From positions 240,166,622 through 240,230,621 of the forward strand of contig NC_053039.3 in the NCBI RefSeq assembly GCF_002575655.3: a DNA stretch of 64,000 nucleotides. Reading direction: 5' to 3'. A program made the translations under genes and the position numbers. The DNA is from Aegilops tauschii subsp. strangulata. Lineage: Eukaryota; Streptophyta; Magnoliopsida; Poales; Poaceae. Below the pieces are notes generated by a model, which was not told the origin of the DNA, made no database searches, and saw nothing but the letters and a program-made list of their open reading frames with translations. How positions within the stretch are numbered: the stretch's first letter is position 1; each line of letters starts with the position of its first letter. Below are positions 33,999 to 43,510 of this stretch, piece after piece.

Positions 33999-36900
33999 CC
34001 CCGGATTATGATTGCTTATCAGCTTGACCTGACGGCTGCGGATCATCTTGCACCGGTTCATCTTCTTCGTCTCTACCCAGCGGCTGGAAGTCAACAGTTG
34101 TCCAGTCGATCCCAGTTAAAGCTTGGAACACAGCTTCGTCGCTTATAAGGGTTGACGGTTCAATATCACGGGCATAAGTGTGCTTACGGATTGGAGGGAT
34201 CAGATTTTGCGCTTCTGGAATTGGCGCCGCAACCCGTCTGTTCTTATCATCATAACTTGCCTGATAGTATGAGAGATCAACTTCTTCAGCTAATTGACAA
34301 GCCAGTGGACGTACTTCCCGGTTTATGGCGCGGAGATCCTCCTGGCCAAATTCTGATCCGTCTTCTTTTAAGCTTGGGAAGCCTCTAGCCACGTCCACCG
34401 AATCAAGATCAGGCACCCACGCCTTTGCCCGGGTTAGAGCGGTCAGAGCTCCGGCCCTTGCCGCAGCTTTCTTTAGTTCTTCAACCCGGGCAGGCAGCAT
34501 GGATAGCCTTTCTAAGGTGTCCTTGATCAATGTTGGAGGAGGTTTATTGTGTGAAGCGATACAGATGATCCGCTGCGCGCCGGTATACAGCTGTTCTATC
34601 AGAGTATAGGCCGCTTTTAACTTCTTTTGTACATCAGATCCCAGATGGCTAATGCGAGTTCCTGCATCATTATAAACGTCAGTAAACCAGCCACACATGG
34701 GAAGATATATTGAAAGTACAAAGCAAGGATGCTTACCAAACACAGCAGCGGTCATAGCATGTACTTGCCACTTTACACCAGTCAGCTCGTCTACCACCGG
34801 TTTGAGAGCTGCTTCGGCATCTTCAGCTCTTTTCCGCAAAGCGGATTTCTCTGTGTTCCAATCCGCCCGCTCCTTCGCCAAGCTCTCCTTTAGCTTTTCC
34901 ATAGCAGCTAAGGCGCTCGTCAGCTCATCTTTTGCTTTAGAAGTTTCGGCCTGTTGGGACTTGATGTTCTCTTGCAGATCAGCGGTTTGACTTTCCTTCT
35001 TGCTTAGTTCAGCCTATAAAGAGACAGATACATAATGAGTTAACAGTATGTATTTGAAGTACCAAGCACATAACAAGTTATGCCCTTGATACTTTGGGGC
35101 TAATGCATATTTGCTCCTTATCAGAAATTTCTGCAAGTCCCAAGCACAATACAAGTATTAATCTTGGCACTTGGGGGCTAATGTGTGTTTGCTCAAAAAC
35201 TGTTGGTATGGGAATTCTTCTACAGTCCCGGTTCATCTTTATAAAGTTAAACCGGCCCTTGGGGGCTATACCGGTGAAAGAGCAGTATGGCAAATTTTAA
35301 GGAACCGGTTCATCTTAAAAAGGTAATCTGGTCCCTCGAGGCTAAATATGCAAAGTTAAGTTATGACAAAAGTCCCGGTTTACATTGCTATCATAAACCG
35401 TCACATGGGGGCTACTAGGAGTTGATAAACTGCAATTGGACAAAAGAGAAAAATAGTAGTTACCTCATATCGCTCCTTCATCAAGTTTACCAAACTAGCT
35501 TCATAGTCACAACTGGTATACAGACGGTTCAAGAAGCCAGAGTGAATGTCTTGAGCATTGAGATGGGCGTAGCTTGATAAATCGGCATTCCATTTGCCTT
35601 TGCCGAAAGCAGAGAGATCATCCTTGGCAGTATGTTTTGACAAAGCGACAGGATTGCCAGGAGTGGTGTGGCTAGTGCCAGTAATCATAATATCATCATC
35701 TTTGTCATTGGCAGCCTTCACTGGAGTTGGCGGTTTGTCAGTATCCTTAACTGGACTGACCGGTTTATCATCAATTCGGACAGGGCTGGTTGGCTGGTCT
35801 GCATGGCCTGTAGCCTCAACTTGCACTTGTTCGGCAAGGAAATCATGGTCTTGAGGCGGCGGATCATTAAGCATGGCGTGAGCGTCGGTTTCTTCCGGAT
35901 CTGGAGTTGTTTCCGGTTCAGCAGCTACATGATCATCAGCCGGTTTGCTTAACCGAGCCTTCTTGCTGGGTCTTGGCTTGGCGCTGAGAAAAGATAGACA
36001 TAAGGATCAGTACAGTATGTAAAGATAACATATCAAGAATAAAGACACGTGCATAGCTCACCCAGGAACTGTTTTGAGGGGTGGAAGCTGTGTGGCCGAT
36101 GACTTGCCAGAGGATGAGTGAGAAGTACCCTGATAATTTGAATCAGACGGGTTAAGAGGCTGGCGGAAACAACCTGCTTTTGGGAATACAGTATCAATGG
36201 GATAAGAGACCTCTGATCGGCGTTTCCGAACTGGCTGTTCGGTAAACCGGCGGAGGTAACTACCTGGCCGCTATGCCGGGTTGTACGGCGAGCCTCGTGC
36301 TGCTGCGTCTTCAAAAGAAAGTTTGGGTCCAAGTAAGCAAGAGGGTCAGAAAATTTTACTTTCCGGTTTGCTTGACGGATTTTTGATGTTGGCAGAGGAT
36401 CTGAATCAGAGGACAGAATGGTTACCTCTGCGTCCTCAGCATGTCTGCCTTCAGCGTCGTCCTGATAGTAATCATTGTCAATGAGATGTACGAAAAATGA
36501 ACCAAGAGAGTCAAGTTCTACTCTGGTTCCGGATTACCCACATCGTCATCAGCTGGTGGATCGGAGGATGCAGTGGTCCTTCTCTTGGCAGGTTTTTTAA
36601 CAACCTTGGTCTTTGGACGAACTGGCTTGACCGGTTTGTCTTGCGGCTTCGCCGGTTTGTCTTGTGATGGTTTCTTGTTCCAGAACGGATCATCACCCTG
36701 TCAGAAATAATCACACTTTCAGAAAATATTTGGACAGAAGCAACTTCAGATAAAAAGATTATATGATTCTTACAGCTGGTGGTTTGTTGAAGGTGCAGAA
36801 AGGTAGTAGTCCGGTTTGGGCACAAACAGCCTCCGGTTCGTTCAGTATCTTTTTTACAGCCTCAGTGACTTCTGCATCTGTAAGCTGAATGTCAATGTGC

Positions 36901-38181
36901 CGTTGAGCATCCTTCAAACTCCCTGTATACTCACACATCAAACCGGAGCGCTGGCTTAAGGGAAGAATACTCTAGCTTATCCAACAACGAGCAAGATCAA
37001 CTCCTATCAAACCATTTGCCATGAAGGCTCTAAGCCTTGATAATTGAGGACAATAGTTGGCCCTTTCTCTTGCAGTCAACCTCTGAGGAAAAGGATGGGT
37101 GTTGCTTAGGCGTTCAGGGCGGTAACCCGGCAGGGGGTTTTCATCAGGTGGAGAGGTATCCATGCAATAAAACCAAGTCTGGTTCCACTCTTTGGGGTGA
37201 CTGTGGAGTTTGGGATGAGGGAAGGTGACTTCTTTCCTTTTCTGAACCGCCATTCCGCCTAGTTCCGTGTTGGGTCCATCCGAGAACTCTGTGCGACGGT
37301 TTAAGTGAAAGAAATCCCTAAACAGTTCGACAGTAGGTTCCTCTTGCAGATAAACCTCACAAAAGACTTGGAAGTGGCAGATGTTGGTCACAGAATTGGG
37401 ACGATGTCTTGAGGGCGCAGCTGAAAATTGGCTAGTACATCTCGGAAATTTTTTGAACCGGGAGGGCTAAAACCTCGTCCGAGGTGATCAACAAACACGA
37501 CTACCTCTCCATCCTTGGGTGTAGGAGGATTTCCCGGGCCAGGGACCCTCCAGTGGATGACATCTTTCTTGGCTAAAGCGCCCGTTTTAACAAGATTGTT
37601 TAATTGTTCCTCGGTTACTCGAGAAGGAGCCCAATTACATTCATAGACTTGCTTGGCCATGGCAAGGAAGGATCTGAAACATGATTATTGTCGGTTTAAG
37701 ATTTACAGTGGAAAACTATACAGTGGTATAAGGATACAAGCATATTGATAAACCGAAATTGGTTATTCGTAAACCGGAGTCTGACAATGGACACGGTCTA
37801 ATGCATTGACGGTTCAACAAGGGACTAATGGTATCTACCGGGTCATCATTCTTTCTGTGAAGTTAAACCGCCCAATCTGGTATTCAAAGTGTGTAAGTGA
37901 AGGAAGAAACAAGTTTCACATCTTGCTACGGTAATTTCAGATCTACCGCGCGTTGGAAAAACAAAATATATTCTGATCTAATTTCCAGCGTACTAAAAGT
38001 TCACCAAGTTGAGATGAGTTGGATATCAAACAGGTGCTAAAACTACTACCGCGTGAGATCTATGTGGTTTTTGGATCTAATCCATGGATATAAATAAGGA
38101 TAAAGAAGGGCGGCGACAAACACTGATGAACGACAGAAACCCTAAGTGCATATCTATGGTAAGAGAAAGGGGAGACTTACT
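33999..38181 (-). pseudogene. Antisense multi-exon gene of element B: gypsy-type-transposon domain plus coiled coil
   Basis: Minus strand. A 5' untranslated exon ends at CTCA/GTAAGT (intron 37674-38181). Exon 2 (37673-36774) starts at Met 37660 and holds the N-terminal domain (VVVFVDHLGRGFSPP, ELFRDFFHLNRRTEF, WNQTWFYCMDT), with a frameshift near 37390 and a stop near 36973. A phase-0 intron at 36698-36773 follows, then a Lys/Pro-rich exon (from 36697). Less certain exons lie between 36500 and 35464, including the acidic 35874-35464. After a 450-bp intron (35014-35463) comes a coiled-coil exon (35013-34737), a 75-bp intron (34662-34736) and the last exon, ending near 34006 (LACQLAEEVDLSYYQASYDDKN). 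The 75-bp intron has no in-frame stop, so retention would still give protein. Function unknown. Confidence 0.7.
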
Positions 38182-38362
38182 GAGGCTGTTGAGCAGCGGC
38201 GGCGCGCGAAGGAGCTCTGGTACGTTCAGGTCGATGCAGCGGCCAAGGTTGGTGCAGCAGTCGAAGGTTGACGGAGGCGGCCAAGGTCGAAGGTTCGGGC
38301 GTCGCGAGGATGACGATGACGCGAAGAGGCACGAGGGGGGAAATGGAAAGACCCCCTGGCCC

Positions 38363-38370
38363 TATTTATA
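38363..38370 (-). promoter_or_regulatory. TATA-like box of the antisense gene in B
   Basis: TATAAATA on the minus strand lies about 180 bp upstream of the first intron's donor. The leader is pyrimidine-rich and C-rich, like a plant promoter-proximal 5' leader. Position relative to the splice donor and Met is consistent with a real transcription unit; expression is not shown. Confidence 0.55.
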
Positions 38371-38636
38371 AGGGTAGAAAGATAAGAGTCCGGCGCGAAA
38401 ATCGAGGAGCCTAAAATCTGGATATGAGGCGGAGCTGTCACCTCGATTGTCGGAGGCTCATTAATGAAGGTGGATTATACACAGTTTTAAATAGCAGGTG
38501 ACATCACAACGATTTACCATGATCCTAGAAGATGATGTCACGACAGTTTAAAAGATTATGTGAAGATGTTGAAGAAGCAAGTTTTCTTAAGTATTGAGGA
38601 TTGACATGAACCAGTTCAAATCAATCTGGGGCCTAG
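38371..38636 (+). other. Element B region before the 3' LTR
   Basis: No gene. It ends in ATCTGGGGCCTAG (38624-38636), a weak polypurine tract next to the LTR. Confidence 0.55.
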
Positions 38637-39165
38637 TGTTGGGGATATTACCACTGGGTGTAAACCGGCCAGGAGAGGCCGGGTTAACCCCATAAGTAGT
38701 TAATTTGTATCTGAAGTCCATGAAGACAGACGGTGACGCTTTATGAAGGCCCAGGGCCCAAAGCCGGTTTAAGGCCTGTAGACATAAACCGGCGTTGATA
38801 TGTAAACTTGTGTTGTCAGATAGAAGTAGCAGAGACCGAGCCGGACATGATTATGAGCCGGCCTCGGGATTCTGTAAACCGGCGGGCGTCAACCCATGTA
38901 TATAAAGGGACGACCCGGCGGCGGTTCAACAGACAACAGACAACAACTCGAGACTCAGGCAAAGTGTATTCGCTCTCTGGTCAACGAAATCCCAATCAAT
39001 TCTATCACAACTAGACGTAGGCTTTTACCTTCATCGTAAGGGGCCGAACTAGTATAAAACTCTCTTGCGTCCCTTGTTCGCTTTAACCCCTTTAAGCTAA
39101 CCCGTAGCGATGGCTCCAAGACTAAGTCCTTTCTCTAGGACATCTGTCGTGACAAAACCACGACA
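38637..39165 (+). repeat. 3' LTR of element B
   Basis: 529 bp, TGTTGGGGATATTACC to ACCACGACA. TATATAAA is at 38899-38906. The same length as the 5' LTR, with 27 substitutions and no indels by hand alignment. Confidence 0.92.
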
Positions 39166-39170
39166 GGAGC

Positions 39171-39434
39171 GCTTTGCTTTATATAAGAGTTCATCCAGGC
39201 TTGTCCTTTGATATAAAAAAGGATTGGGCCACCTTGCTGCACCTTGTTTACTTTTATTACTTGTTACCCGTTGCGACTTATCTCATCACAAAACTATCTG
39301 TTACCGATAATTTTAGTGCTTGCAGAGAATACCTTGCTGAAAACTACTTGTCATTTCCTTCTGGTCCTCATTGGGTTCGACACTCTTACTTATCGAAAGG
39401 ACTATGATAGATCCCCTATACTTGTGGGTCATCA
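39171..39434 (+). repeat. 5' LTR of element D, last part
   Basis: It resumes with GCTTTGCTTTATATAAGAG and ends at CTTGTGGGTCATCA (39434). It follows the second GGAGC copy (39166-39170) of element B's target duplication. Short frames at 39174-39495 are not genes. Confidence 0.8.
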
Positions 39435-39445
39435 AGACTCTTTTC

Positions 39446-39464
39446 TAGCGTCGTTTTTAGGGTG
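39446..39464 (+). other. Primer-binding site of element D (degenerate)
   Basis: TAGCGTCGTTTTTAGGGTG occupies the place of the Athila Asp-type site. Several mismatches suggest that the copy is old. Confidence 0.55.
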
Positions 39465-39540
39465 TGAAGCGCCTTTGGTAGGTGGAATTTGGTAAGGGAG
39501 CATTCATATAGTGTGCTGAAATTTATTGTCACTTGTTACT

Positions 39541-40780
39541 ATGGAAAATAATCCTTTGAGGGGCTTGTTTGGGGTATCTTCACCTCGACCCTAAGAACAA
39601 AGAGTTGCTCCTCAACCTACTGCACCTACTGAAAATATTTATTATGAAATTTCTTCGGGTATGATAGAGAAACTGCTAGCTAATCCTTATGCAGGAGATG
39701 GAACATTACATCCCGATATGCACCTAATCTATGTAGATGAAGTTTGTGGATTATTTAATCTTGCAGGTATGTCCAAGGATGTTGTCAATAAGAAGGTCTT
39801 CCCTTTATCTTTGAAGAGAAAGGCATTGACAAGGTATAGGCTATTGGATGATATTGGTTCATGGAACTACAACTGACTGAAATTGGAATTTCATCAGAAG
39901 TTTTATCCTATGCATCGGGTTCATCATGATCGGAATTATATATATAATTTTTGGCCTCGTGAAGGAGAAAGTATCGCTCAAGATTTGGGGAGGCTTAAGT
40001 CAATGTTATATTCATGCGCCAATCATGAGCTCTCAAGAGAAATTATTATTCAAAAAATTTATGCTCTGCTTTCTCATAATGATCGACTCGATACTTCTTG
40101 TACTGGTTCTTTTATGAAGAAGACTATTGAATTCAAATGGGATTTATTGGAAAGAATTAAATGTATCTCTGAAGATTGGGAACTCGATGAAGGTAAGGAG
40201 TCAGGTATAAACCTTAAGTTTGATTGTGTTAAATCTTTTATGGATACCGATGCTTTTCGTGATTTTAGCACTAAATATGGACTTGACTCTGAGATAGTAG
40301 CTTCTTTCTGTGAATCTTTTGCTACTCATGTTGATCTCCCTAAGGAGATGTGGTTTAAATATCATCCTCCCATTGAATTTAAAGTAGTAGAACCTATTAA
40401 AGTTGAAGAAGAAACTATTACTTATAATGTTGATCCTATTGTTCCTACTACTTATATTGACAAACCACCTTTTACAGTTAGCATAAAGGATCATGCTAAA
40501 GTTTCAACTGTGGTTCGTAAGAGTTATACTAGAACACCTACACCCTCTGAGCAAATTAAAGTTGAACCTAGTATTGCTATGGTTAAAGAGCTCTTAGTCG
40601 ATAATATTGAAGGGCATGTTATTTATTTCTGTGATGAAGCTGCTAGAATTGCTAAACCTGATATGAAAGATAAACATAGACCTGTTGTTGGCATGCATGT
40701 TGTTTCTGTTAAAATTGGAGATCATTGTTATCATGGTTTATGTGATGTGGGTACTAGTGTGAGTGCAATCCCTTACTAGC
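39541..40780 (+). pseudogene. gag and protease of element D
   Basis: From Met 39541 (MENNPLRGLFGVSS) one frame runs to about 40855, broken by three stops: TAA at 39592, TGA at 39874 and TAG at 40777. The gag part has FPLSLKRKALTRYRLL and FWPREGESIAQDLGRLKSML, the Athila-type gag core. Protease lies at about 40690-40776 with LCDVGTSVSAIP, where the Athila active site is D-[VL]-G-[AT]-S. All three stops can be explained by single C to T or G to A changes (CAA, TGG, CAG). A frameshift near 40858 follows. Confidence 0.8.
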
Positions 40781-42676
40781 TATATAAAGAAATTATGAAT
40801 GATATTGCACCTGTTGAGATAGAAGACATTGATGTTACTATTAAGCTTGCCAATAGATACTATATCACTAATTGGGATTGTTAGAGATGTTGAAGTCTTG
40901 TGTGGGAAAATTAAATACCCTACTAATTTTCTTGTTCTTGCTTCCCCATGATTGTAACTGTTGGTTTAGGGGATATGTCTCATGATTTAAATTTCTCTAA
41001 ATTTCGTAGACAACCCCATAATAAAGAATTGCCTAGTAAGGATGAAATTATAGGTCTTGCTTCTATTGTCGTGCCTCTTGCTGATCCTTTAGGACAATAT
41101 TTGCTAGATCATGAAAATGATATGTTTATGAATGAAAGAAGGGAAATAGATGAAGTATTCTTTAATCAAGGCCTATTTTGAAACACAATTTGCCTGTTGA
41201 AATCCTTGGGGATCCGCCTCCACCTAAGGGTGATCCCGTGTTTGAGCTTAAACAATTACCTGATACTCTGAAATATGCTTATCTTGATGAAAAGAATATA
41301 TATATCCTATTATTACTAGTGCTAACCTTTCAGAGCATGAAGAAAAGAAATTGTTGAAAACTCTAAAGAAGCACCGTGCCGCTATTGGATATACTCTTGA
41401 TGATCTTAAGGGCATTAGTCCCACTCTATGTCAGCACAAAATGAAATTGGAGAAAGATGCTAAACCAGTTGTTGATCATCAACTACGGTTAAATCCTAAG
41501 ATGAAAGAAGTGGTAAGGAATGAAATACTAAAGCTTCTGGAGGTAGGTGTAATTTATCCTATTGCTGATAGTCAGTGGGTAAGTCATGTTCATTGTGTCC
41601 CTAAGAAAGGAGGTATCACTGTTGCTCCTAATAATAAGAATGAGTTGATTCCTCAAAGAATTGTTAGAGGTTATAGAATTGTAATTGATTTTCGCCAATT
41701 AAATAAAGCTACTAGAAAAGATTATTCATACTCTCATTTTTGACCTTTTATTGATCAAATGCTAGAAAGATTATCCAAGCATACACATTTTTGCTTTCTA
41801 GATGGTTATTCTGGTTTCTCAAATACCTGTGTCAAAAGAGGATCAAGAGAAAACCACTTTTACTTGCCCTTTCGGTACCTTTCCTTATAGACGTATGCCT
41901 TTTGGTTTATGCAATGCACCTGCTACCTTTCAAAGATGTATGTGCTATATTCTCTGATTTTTGTGAAACGATTATTGAGGTTTCCATGGATGATTTCTCC
42001 GTTTACGGAACTTCTTTTGGTGATTGCTTAAGCAACCTTGATTGATTTTTGCAGAGATGTGAAGAAACTAGTCTTGTCTTGAATTGGGAGAAGTGCCACT
42101 TTATGGTTAATGAAGGTATTTTCTTAAGGCATAAAACTTCTGAAAGAGGTATTGAAGTTGATAAAGCTAAAGTAGATGCTATTGAAAAGATACCATGTCC
42201 TAAATATATCAAAGGCATAAGAAGTTTCCTTGGTCATGCTGGTTTTTATAGGAGGTTTATTAAAGACTTCTCTAAAATTTCTAGGCCTCTCACTAATCTC
42301 TTACAAAAAGGTGTTCCTTTTGTTTTTGATGATGATTGTGTAGAAGCATTTGGAATACTTAAGAAAGCCTTGATCTCTTCACCTATTGTTCAGCCACCTG
42401 ATTGGAATTTACCCTTTGAAATTATGTGTGATGCTAGTGATTATGTTGTTGGTGCTGCTCTAGGACAAAGAGTCGATAAAAAATTAAATGGTATTCAGTA
42501 TGCTAGTAAAACACTAGACAGTGCCCAGAGAAATTATGCTACCACTGAAAAAGAATTTTTAGCTGTCGTATTTGCATGTGATAAGTTCAGACCTTATATT
42601 GTTGATTCCAAAGTAACTGTTCACACGGATCATGCTGCTATTAAATATCTTATGGAAAAGAAAGATGCTAAACCGA
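40781..42676 (+). pseudogene. Reverse transcriptase and RNase H of element D (truncated)
   Basis: After a linker (40781-41300, frames broken near 40858 and 41180), RT begins at about 41351: EVGVIYPIADSQWVSHVHCVPKKGG, RIVIDFRQLNKATRKD, then frame breaks near 41741 and 41800. The catalytic region reads EVSMDDFSVYG near 41985, where the family usually has FMDD. 42049-42717 holds LGHAGFYRRFIKDFSKI and RNase H (CDASDYVVGAALGQ, TEKEFLAVVFACDKFRPYI, VTVHTDHAAIKYLM). The homology ends at about 42676 (KKDAKP). Integrase is absent. Confidence 0.8.
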
Positions 42677-43510
42677 TCAAGGAGAAATCAAAACTCCACC
42701 AGTCACCCACTAGATAGCGGTAGTCGAGGAGTAGGACGGTGAGTCTTCTTCTATATCGAAGACGGACTATGTTCGGATCGCCGATCAGGAAGAATCGGAT
42801 ACCCACCAGTGAGAGGATGCGGCCGGCCCTCCGAACATAGAATCGGACGACAGTCTTAAACAATCAGAAGATACTCCGGAGTCCAGACTGTTGAGTCTAG
42901 AAGGTCTTCAGACTCCGTATAATCGGTCAGGTCAAGGTTCGGATTTAATTCCACCCACCCACTCGGACATAGACGCTCTCATGAGTATAAAACAGCAGTC
43001 TCAGGAAACGGTCCACCACTTCTGGGCCAGATTCCTCCTTGTCAAAGACAAGGTAAAAGATTGCCGCGACGAGGACGCGATATCGGCGTCCTACAACAAT
43101 TGCGCGGACGAAGGAATCCTCAACGCCATCAATCGCCGTTGCATACTGAAGTTCGCTGACTTAGCAACTATCGTATAGAAGTACAGCGCGATGGAAAGCG
43201 CCTGAAAAAATCAGGCAGCTTGTTGGGAACCGTCGGTCCCAACTCAACTCCTCCTACAGGCGAAGAGGGCGCACCCCCGTGGCACGCCCAGTCCAACAGT
43301 CAAGAAACATAAACCCATTACGCGGCACGGCACCGTTCTGGAGGGATGGCTCGATGGCCCATGCAAAATACACAGGACACTAGATACCGTGGCAACCCAC
43401 AGCCTTAGAGCATGTTGGATACTCCGGCAGGTAGCCAAGAGCGGCCAGGACATCCTTATCAAGGACACCCCAGAATAGCACCCTCCAAAAAACGACGACA
43501 CAAGAGTATT
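42677..43510 (+). pseudogene. gag of element C (truncated at the start)
   Basis: 42891-43178 encodes part of the gag core (ALMSIKQQSQETVHHFWARFLLVKDKVKD, ILNAINRRCILKFADLATIV), ending at TAG 43176. Relics of the zinc-finger region follow near 43340-43440 in another frame (CKIHRTLDTVATHSLRACWIL). Several stops and frame changes. The upstream 200 bp shows gag-like acidic text with stops. Confidence 0.65.

Larger units (their letters stand above)
25650..39165 (+). mobile_element. Element B: complete Tat-like Gypsy retrotransposon with antisense gene
   Basis: 13,516 bp bounded by two 529-bp LTRs and flanked by GGAGC on both sides (25645-25649 and 39166-39170). Inside: primer site, gag, protease, reverse transcriptase, two RNase H regions, integrase, a 65-bp tandem repeat, a spliced-type gene on the opposite strand, and the 3' LTR. 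The LTRs differ at 27 of 529 positions by hand count. At the commonly used grass rate of 1.3e-8 per site per year that would be near two million years; the rate is assumed. It is inserted within the LTR of D. Confidence 0.92.
24523..42676 (+). mobile_element. Element D: Athila-lineage Gypsy retrotransposon (Sabrina/WHAM-like), interrupted by B and truncated at both ends
   Basis: Two parts belong together: 24523-25649 and 39166-42676, split by element B with duplicated GGAGC. It comprises a truncated 5' LTR, a degenerate Asp-type primer site, gag, protease and reverse transcriptase/RNase H. It then stops abruptly at about 42676, where the truncated gag of element C begins. The lineage call rests on DVGTSVSAIP in protease, MDDFSVYG in reverse transcriptase and the LTR end CTATACTTGTGGGTCATCA. 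Confidence 0.82.

Noticed and set aside
38084..38371. 95-codon plus-strand frame before the 3' LTR of B
   Set aside because: It overlaps the leader and promoter region of the antisense gene; composition reflects that leader read backwards.
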